A stretch of DNA of 64,000 nt from Loripinus fragilis. Taxonomy: Eukaryota > Mollusca > Bivalvia > Lucinida > Lucinidae. Of this stretch, positions 50,201 through 59,200 are shown piece by piece; position 1 is the stretch's first letter, and the number at the start of each line of letters is the position of its first letter. The position numbers and the translations under genes were made by a program. Under the pieces are notes generated by a model. That model saw only the letters and a list, made by a program, of their open reading frames with translations, had not been told where the DNA came from and ran no database searches. Location of the stretch: the NCBI GenBank assembly GCA_964019695.1, contig OZ026515.1, forward strand, positions 138,280,549 to 138,344,548, read 5' to 3'.

Positions 50201-53200
50201 CTGTTTTGTTTTTTATTGAAGTTTTAAATAAGCTTTGGAGTAAGTATCCATTGACAAAGACACTGTGGTGTTAAATAGTGTCAATAATGTGCATCATTCA
50301 AAGATGCAAAAATGTCGGACACACTATATATTGCCATTTCTACATAATATAGGTCAGGTTGACGTAATGAGCAGGTCAGGTTGACGTAATGAGCAGGTCA
50401 GGTTGACGTAATGAGCAGGTCAGGTGGACGGAATGATCAGGTCACATGGATGAGATAAAGAAATTCCTCACAGCGGTCTACCTGTAGAACAGCTTGTCTT
50501 GGCAATAAGTGGGTGAGAAGGCACTATCCCACAAAAAAACATTCCAGCTATGAATTGATTAATGAGCAGTTTTAATAAGACTTTACATGGAAATGTTTAA
50601 GTACATGTCAATCTCTCTATCTCAAAGTCCAAGGAATGGTGAAAATACTTCGAGGCATCCGAAGTTCAACATAAGCAAAATGTGACGTCACCTCAATATG
50701 ATGTACATGTTCCATTTCTCCAAGCCATACTTTTGCAGTACATGTGTAGTCAAACAAGAAGCGGGAAACTTTTTTTCAGGAATGAAAAACCACTTCGTTT
50801 CGTGATAACCAAGTTTAACATAAACAGGTTTGAAACACAAAGCAATATAGGGGAAATGCTCAGGAATGGATGATCACTTCGACATATGCCGTGTATTAGA
50901 AATAAGCAAGTTTGAAATAGCGAGGTTGACCTGTATCATATCCAAAGTTTGTTTGATTTGATTCTTTACGTCCCATTAACAATCTTTCAGTTATAAAGGG
51001 ACGGGTCTTCCTGGGTTGAACCAGTACTAAGCTAGGATTAATGTTCTTGCTCAAGGAAACAACACAGTGAGGCCGGTGAGGCTCAAACTCGCAGCCCCTG
51101 GGTCTCAAGTCAAGAACTCTACCAATACCACTGTGTTGCCTCTCTTATCCAAAGTAACTGCTAGGTTGCAGAGCCTCTATGGAATTATCATTTAAACCAA
51201 GAATGAATCAAATCTTATCAATGGCTAATGGGAAACAATTTCTGAAGACAGATAGATTAACAGACAAAACTGATTACCTAAGCAAACATTGTTGTGACAG
51301 GCCTGTATTATTTGAACAATCTTGGTAGAGAGACTAAGAGTCACCCAACAAGGAATGTCACAAACACGTGACGAATGCCCCCAAAGGAATTGGTCTAGCA
51401 TAAGACACATTTGAGACAAGATAGCTATAATATAGCACGAAAAACCTAGAAATGAAGCCAGAAGTCAATGTCAAGGTCAAAGTGACTCAAAAAGGTATGC
51501 ACCACTCCGCCATCCCAAAAGGAATCACCACCCCAAATTTGGGATTCCTACATCAAATAATATATGCTCTGAACACAATAATTCTTGAAAACTAGGTCAG
51601 AGGTCAAGGTCACAGTGACCCGAAAATGGTTTGTGACACTCAGGCATCCCAAGATGCATTTACATACCAAATTTGGAATTCCTATTTCAAAGAATATAGG
51701 AGATATGCACCAGTTTCTAGAAACTAGGTCAGAGGTCAAGTTCAAGGTCACAGTGACTAAATTATGGTAAGTGTCACTTCGTCATCCCAAGATGCATCCA
51801 CACACCTAATTTGAGATTCCTACCCCAAATAATATGAGATACGCTCTGGACATGATTATTCTAAAAACTAGGTCAAGGTCACAGTGACCCAAAAATGGTA
51901 CATGACACTCCCCTATTCCAAGATGCATCCATACACCAAAATAGGAATTCCTAACTCAAGGAATATATGAGATATGCTCGGGACACAATAATTCTTAAAA
52001 CTAGGTCAGAGGTCAAGGTCACAGTGACCCAAAAATGGTATGTGACACCCTGTCATCCCAAGATGTATTTACACACCAAAATTGGAATTCCTATCTCAAA
52101 GAATATAGGAGATATGCACCAGACTATATGTAGTTTCTAGAAACTAGGTCAGAGGTCAAGGTCAAGGTCACAGTGACCAAAATGGTAACCGGACACTTCG
52201 TCATCCCAAGATGCATCCACTAAATTTGAGATTCCTACCTCAAATAATATAAGAGATATGCTATCGACATGATTATTCTAAAAACTAGGTCAGAGGTCAA
52301 GGTCACAGTGACCCGAAAATGGTACATGACACTCCGCTATCCCAAGATGCATCCACACACCAAATTTGGAATTCCTAACTCAAAGAATATAAGAGATATG
52401 CTCCGGACACAATAATTCTTAAAACTAGGTCAGAGGTCAAGGTCACAGTGACCCAAAAAAGGCATGTGACACTCTGTCATCCCAAGATGCATTTACACAC
52501 CAAATTTGGAATTCCTATCTCAAAGAATATAGGAGATATGCACCAGACTCAATGCAGATTTCAAGAAACTAGGTCAGAGGTCAAGTTCAAGGTCACAGTG
52601 ACCCAATTATGGTATGCGACACTTCGTCATCCCAAGATGCATCCACACACCAAATTTGAGATTCCTACCTCAAATAATATAAGAGATATGCTCCGGTCAC
52701 AATTATTCTAAAAACTAGGTCAGAGGTCAAGGTCACAGTGACCCGAAAATGGTACGCGACACTCCACCATCCCAAGATGTATCCACACACCAAATTTGGA
52801 ATTCCTACCTCAAAGAAGATAGGAGATATGGACCGGACACGAAAGCGGGACGGACAGACGGACGGACAGTGCGATCTATATGCCTCCCAAAGTTCCTTTG
52901 GGGGCATAAAAAAACCTTTTGCGCTTGGAATTTTCAATTTAGACACCCATGCTGACATATTCAGCAAAGCTAGGTCTAAATTTCTCACTTTTATCTACAT
53001 CACTACTTTGACTGAGCCTTCGCTGCTCACCGATGTGATAAGTACATGGGTGAAAGTTCAAAATTTCCCAAATCCTGAACTTTAGAAATTCAAATTTTAA
53101 ACTTGCAGGATGCCTACAAAAACAAATAATTTCAAGTATAAATGATTAATTGTGTTCTGGTAATCTGAAAACTAATTAAAGTAGCTATTATAATCTCCCT

Positions 53201-56200
53201 AATTCAGGATTTTGAGGCTGACTTTCCATGAAAGTCAGCCTCAAAATCCTGAATTCAGGATTAATCCTGAAAACTTTCACCCATGTAAGTACCAAATTCT
53301 CATGCACTGGTCCATTAAATAATGCTAAAGCTAATGACCATTGTTCTGTGTTACCTCACTGAGTGATTCAGCAATATCTAATTTCCCCTGACGTAAGAAA
53401 TGTTCACATATTATCTGGTTCAACAAAGCTTCCCTCTCCTCACCACAGAAAATATCTTCAACCGACACTGAACTAAAATCTGATGTAAAATTCTGGAAAA
53501 CAAGATATAAGAGATTCACTCAGACTCATGCTGGTTATTTTGCATGTCTGATTTTTGTTGTCATTTTTTCAAAATTAATGTTTTGGAGCAACTTTAGATC
53601 TATCCACCACTTCAGCTAGCTAAACTGATTATAGATGTGTTAAAGTTGCTACCATATATTTAACCATTTTCTTGCTTTATGGAATCTTCCATTGAGTCTT
53701 CATTTATTAATTTTCATAAACTAAGATGCCCTGTCATTCATAATTATTGTAAATATTCAATTTCGGTGTTTGTTTAGGTGTTAAAATTTTGGGGAAACAA
53801 TAGAGAAATTACACTGTGTATTCCAAAATCATGATAAGGGTAAATGATATCGATTTCCCTTTAATCACCTGTGTAATATGCTCAACAAAGCTGCTTGGGT
53901 GAAGCATCAATATTTCATTGAAGTTACCAGTCACTCTAATAACCATCACTGATGCAGTGTAGAGGCTGATTTGATGTGACATCATGTCAATATCAAATTG
54001 GTCTTCACTGCCAAGTTGATACAGCCAAAGTAATGATGAGTCAACCTTTGTCCTGCTGAACACAGGTTTATCCTTTTTTGAAAATACAGTAGCTCCAGAT
54101 CAGCTGACTTCTGACGAAGCCATTTGATCAGGACCCACACTATTTTACACTCTGCTGGAAAATACCTGCTTTCAACTGGAAAGCTGCGAGTTAACAGGAT
54201 AAAAATTTGGGAGGAGTGAAGCATATAAAATATTCAGAATGACAAGGCAAACCTCATCCAGGTCAGATAATACCCATGGGCCTCGACGCCAGAAAACCTG
54301 TGTTCCGGTTTCCTATGAGGTCATACCAAAACCAATCTGCTCAGCTACAGAGATTAGCTAGAACATTGCAATTTTGCTAAGGGCAAGTTTAGATATGATA
54401 CTTTCCAATAAGCGAACAACAAAGGCACAGACCAGTCTGTGTAATCGTGCAGTCTCATCAGCACCTTTGTTGTTCGCCAACCCGGAAGACAGGTTTTCTT
54501 GCTGCGAGACCCATATAATTATATCAATTACTGGCATTCTTCTTTATTCAATTGTATGAAAAAAACAACGTCATAAGTTCTTTGTATCTATATAAACTGG
54601 ACATTTTGGCCTTAAGGCTTTTCCATAAGTAAAACAAGACTGTTTTCTTAACTTCTTGTCACCAGTCAGTTGCCTTCAAAAAACAAACATTGAATAGGAC
54701 ACAAAAATTTAGGCAAAATCTAATTCATGTCCCCTGCATCATACAGTAAAACAGATGGAGGACATTTCCCCCCCCCCCCCCCCCCCCCCCCCCGGACATG
54801 TGCCCCCCTATGAAAAATGGCATATGAGGACATCTGCCACCCAAGCAATTGACATAGGAGGACATGTGCCCCACAACTGAAAAAAGGTGTAGGACATTTG
54901 CCCCCTAATCAAAGTGCATAGCATGGTCATTTGGAGTGTAGGACATTTTCCCCCCCGGACATGTGCCCCCCTATGAAAAAAGGCATATGAGGACATCTGC
55001 CCCCCAAGCAATTGACATAGGAGGACAGTTGCCCCCCAACTGAAAAAAGGTGTAGGACATTTGCCCCCTAATCAAAGTGCAAAGCATGGTCATTTTCCCC
55101 CCTCCAATTCATCAACACACAGTCAATGAACATTTCAAGCTTGATCTGCAATTAGCTGATTAAACTAAATGTACACTGACAACTATTCATAATTAATGAC
55201 ATTATCATAATTACTTTGTTTTATTAGCACTACTTAAGATTTACTATATACAATAGTTACAATACAATATTTGATAAGCAAACTGTTAAAATTCATTAGC
55301 CAAAAAAACAATTTTGATAAAAGATTGGAATCAAATGAGCACAATAGCAATAAAAATATAAAATATTTTAGAGTTATTGTAGTAAATCAACTCAGAACAC
55401 TTAAAACAAAATAAGACTTCTTAAAGCATACTTAAAAGGCAGCCAATATCTTACTAAATAAATTAAAAATCTTTGATTATCTGTTAAAACCCGCTAGTGA
55501 TTTAATATATACTATTAAAATAATCTTTAATACATACATGTATATATGAGCCGCATCATGAGAAAACCAACAATCTGCTTTTGCGAAAACAGAGAGTGAC
55601 TGTATGTCTTCGGTTTCGCTTTTTTGTTGGATCTCCGATTCTTATTCTCTCAAGTTCTGTTATCATAGCTAATTGGTCTTTTTTATACATGAAATAACAT
55701 GCCATAACCCAGGGGTTTTGTGGCTGACTAGTTTATTAAAGGCATTGTTCCACGACTCACAAACATTGTTCATTCTGTGACCATCTTCCAGTGTTACTGC
55801 ATTGACATTCCACTGGTCAATAGCAAATTACATATAATTTAAAACTGCATCTTTTTAAAAGCCATGTATTAAAATATTTAAAATATAGATTCTTAAATCT
55901 TAAGATATTTGCCCTCAGTGTCATGAGCAATGATAAGAAATATACAGTTATAATGCAGGTTGATAAAAGTACAGTTATGTAGATTATATTGGGGAACGGA
56001 CGAAAGCCCACTGGGACAAAATCCCACTAGGGGGAAGGAGGGGGTACTCTTATATTATCATATTCATTTTTATTCCAGAAAACTGAATATTTTTTGGGGT
56101 CTGAAGATTTTGTGGATACTTTTTGGGAGATTATCACAAAATTGTACTATATTTAGAGGTCATTTCTATGCATTTTAGGGTCTTTTCTGAATGTCAAGGT

Positions 56201-59200
56201 ACAGAATGGAGGATATTTCTTGGGTTGCTAAAATTTCAAATATTTATTTTGGGTTCTTGAAATTCATGATATTTTCTTTGGGTGAACAGTAGATGGTTGG
56301 TCCGAGCCTATGTAAGATGAAAAAATGAGAGTAACCCTCCCCTCCCCTCCCCTCCCCTGGGGTTTGTCAATCAGTTCAAACCTAACCCTGTTAAATACAT
56401 ATGTAGGCTTTTGTCCTGGTGGGCTTTTGTCCTACACTCGATTATATTACCTTTCTTAGTATGTACTCACCAAAAGCAAAGATTAGTAGCCTATGAGACA
56501 ATACAAAGCATTCTTCATGTTTTGTAGTATTAAATGCACTTGTTTACATGTACCTTGAGTGAAAGCACAACAGGAGTGCATTTTCATTTTTGGTTACTTT
56601 GTTTGTTTGAGGCTTTACTTCCCAGTCAACAATTCTTCAGCCATGTCAGCTAAATGGAGGTTAACAGTTCACCCTATTTTAGGGTATCAGGGTGAGAAAG
56701 GGGGGAGGGGGCAAATGTCCTACCATTGTTTTCTTAGAGGGGGCAAATATCCACCATTATGCATTTGTTGAGGGGGCAATTATCCTCCCCTGTCAAATGC
56801 TTGGGGGGCAGATGTCCACACATGCCATTTTTCATAGGGGGGCAGATGTCCGGGGGGGAAAATGTCCGGCTCCCGGTCATTTGCCCCCCTCCCATTCATC
56901 AACACACAGTCAATGAACATTTAAAGCTTGATCTGCAATTATTGATCAAACTAAATGTACACTGACAACTATTCATAATTAATGACATTATCATAAGTAC
57001 TTTGTTAGATTAGCACTACTTAAGATTGGGGAACGGACAAAAGCCCACTGGGACAAAAGCCCACTAGGACAATAGCCCACTGGACAATAGCCCACTGGAC
57101 AAAAGCCCACTGCTTAATTTGGCATGGTGGACAAAAGCCCACTTCTTTGAAAAAATAGGTTTAAGTCTTTTATTAAATTGTTAACCCTGATCAGACTGCT
57201 CCTTCAGCGTAAGTCACACCTGCAGTGTGTTTTCACTAACATTATTATTTCTCCTGTATGTTGTGACAAAAAACTTAATTTGGGTGTTAAAAGCCATTGA
57301 TATTTGAAGAATATCAATTTACAGTTTGGGTCAAACAGTCTATTATAATCGGGACACATATGTCTAATTAATCTAAATGCCCTTTGATCTGGTAGTAACA
57401 ATTAGCATGCACTTTTATGAGAGGTGCCAAACAAAAAGAGATGTTTGAAATTTCAGATTTGAGAAGAAGCTTAGGCCTGTCTGTCTGTTTTCCCCCGAGG
57501 GGAGGGGGGTACTCTGATATATTCATACATACGTAGGCTCGGGCTATTTTTTGGTTCAAAATTTTGAATTTCAATATATTTGGGGTTTTCATAAAACTGA
57601 ATATTTTTGGGGATATGAAGATTTTGTGGATATTGTTTAGGGTCATCACAAAATTGGACTATATTTTGAGGTCATTTCTATGCATTTAAGGGTCTTTTCT
57701 GAAAGTCAGGGTACAGAATGGAGGATATTTTTTGGTTTGCTAAAAGTTCAAATATTTATTTGGGGTTCTTGAAATTCTTGATATTTTTTTTGGGGGTGAA
57801 TAATAGATGCTGGGCCCGAGCATATGTATGAAGATGAGAGTACCCCCACCCCCTGGGGTTTGTACATCAGTTCAAACCTATCCCTGTTAAATATATAAAG
57901 TGGGCTTTTGTCCTAGTGGGCTTTTGTCCCAGTGGGCTTTTGTCCTAGTGGGCTTTTGTCCAGTGGGCTTTTGTCCTAGTGGGCTTTTGTCCTAGTGGGC
58001 TTTTGTCCTACACTCTTAAGATTTACTATATACAATAGTTACAATACAATATTTGATAAGCAAACTGTTAAAATTCATTAGCCAAAATAACAATTTGGAT
58101 AAAAGATTGGAATCAAATGAGCACAATAGCAATTAAAATATAAGATATTTTAGAGTTATTGTAGTAAATCAACTCAGAACACTTAAAAGAAAATAAGACT
58201 TCTTAAAGCATACTTAAAAGGCAGCCAATATCTTACAGCACATTTAAAAGTTGGTATTTTGCCGGCTGCTACCCTGACACCAACAGGATATTGGGCAAGT
58301 TTGTCATGCACAATCTGACTAGGGTCTCCTCAGTTTGCTGCATTTTCATTTTTGGTTACTTTGTTTGTTTGAGGCTTTACTTCCCAGTCAACAATTATTC
58401 AGCCATGCCAGCTAAATGGAGGTTAACAGTTCACCCTATTTTATGGTATCAGGGTGAGAAAGGGGGGGGGGGGCAAATGTCCTACCATTGTTTTTAGAGG
58501 GGGCAAATATCCACCATTATGCATTTGCTGAGGGGGCAATTATCCTCCCCTGTCAATTGCTTGGGGGGCAGATGTCCACACATGCCATTTTTCATAGGGG
58601 GGCAGATGTCCGGGGGGGAAAATGTCCGGCTCCCAGTAAACCTGTCTTAAGTGACCACTCAAAAAGAAGACAAACAATTGTTTTTTAAGACCAATTATCG
58701 CTTAATGCAGGTCAAAAGTATTGCAGAATGCTCCAAGGGGAGCATTCTGCAGTACTTTGGACCTTCATTAAGCTATCATTTTTCATTAAGATCTTTGTTT
58801 TGTCTATTTTTGAGTGGCTGGTTTTACTGTACTTTCATAGACCATGCTTCCAGATAAGAATGGGTATTTCATAATAAGTTTCCTTATTTCTCAACCTGAA
58901 CATATGAGTACTCAAAAGAAATGTCTCAACAAGACAGTTCTTTCGGGCACTCTAACAGTACAGTAAACACTAGAAAATTTTAACTCAGATTTTCAAAATA
59001 CTCGCTAATTCGAAATAAAGGTACATATTGGATTGCGAGAGAATAGGACCTATTCATGATCTATTTTAATTACTGTCTGTAATAACCTATGTTTCCGGTG
59101 CACAAAAGAAACGTCTCAGAGACGTTTCTTTTACGCACCCAAAACTTAGGTTTGATAGGAAGACAAAACTGATAATTTATAATCATTTTTGGGGGTTATA

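Larger units (their letters stand above)
54753..58634. mobile_element. Fold-back MULE-like element complex, GGACATTTGCCCCC phrase
   Basis: Left arm 54760-55095 repeats GGACATTTGCCCCC, GGACATGTGCCCCCC and GGACATCTGCCCCC around spacers such as CCTATGAAAAA.GGCATATG, in two tandem blocks. Matching right arms in inverse orientation are at 56692-56872 and 58463-58634. The interior is partly duplicated (55096-55480 against 56880-57027 plus 58016-58236; and 56575-56690 against 58336-58460), so this is two copies in tandem sharing one arm. Two elements of another phrase family are nested inside. AGTAAAAC precedes it and AGTAAACC follows, an imperfect duplication inside a MITE D copy. It fills much of RMND5 intron 2. 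Confidence 0.88.

Noticed and set aside
51548..52988. Repetitive proteins over the ACTAGGTCAGAGG array
   Set aside because: They are translations of the pearl-like core repeats and change with the repeat phase.
53809..54063. Additional exon (84-codon minus-strand frame with an acceptor-like and a CAG|GTGATT donor-like site)
   Set aside because: RMND5 exons 2 and 3 already join in phase and match the known protein, so no exon is needed here. No recognised domain, and it overlaps a dispersed repeat.
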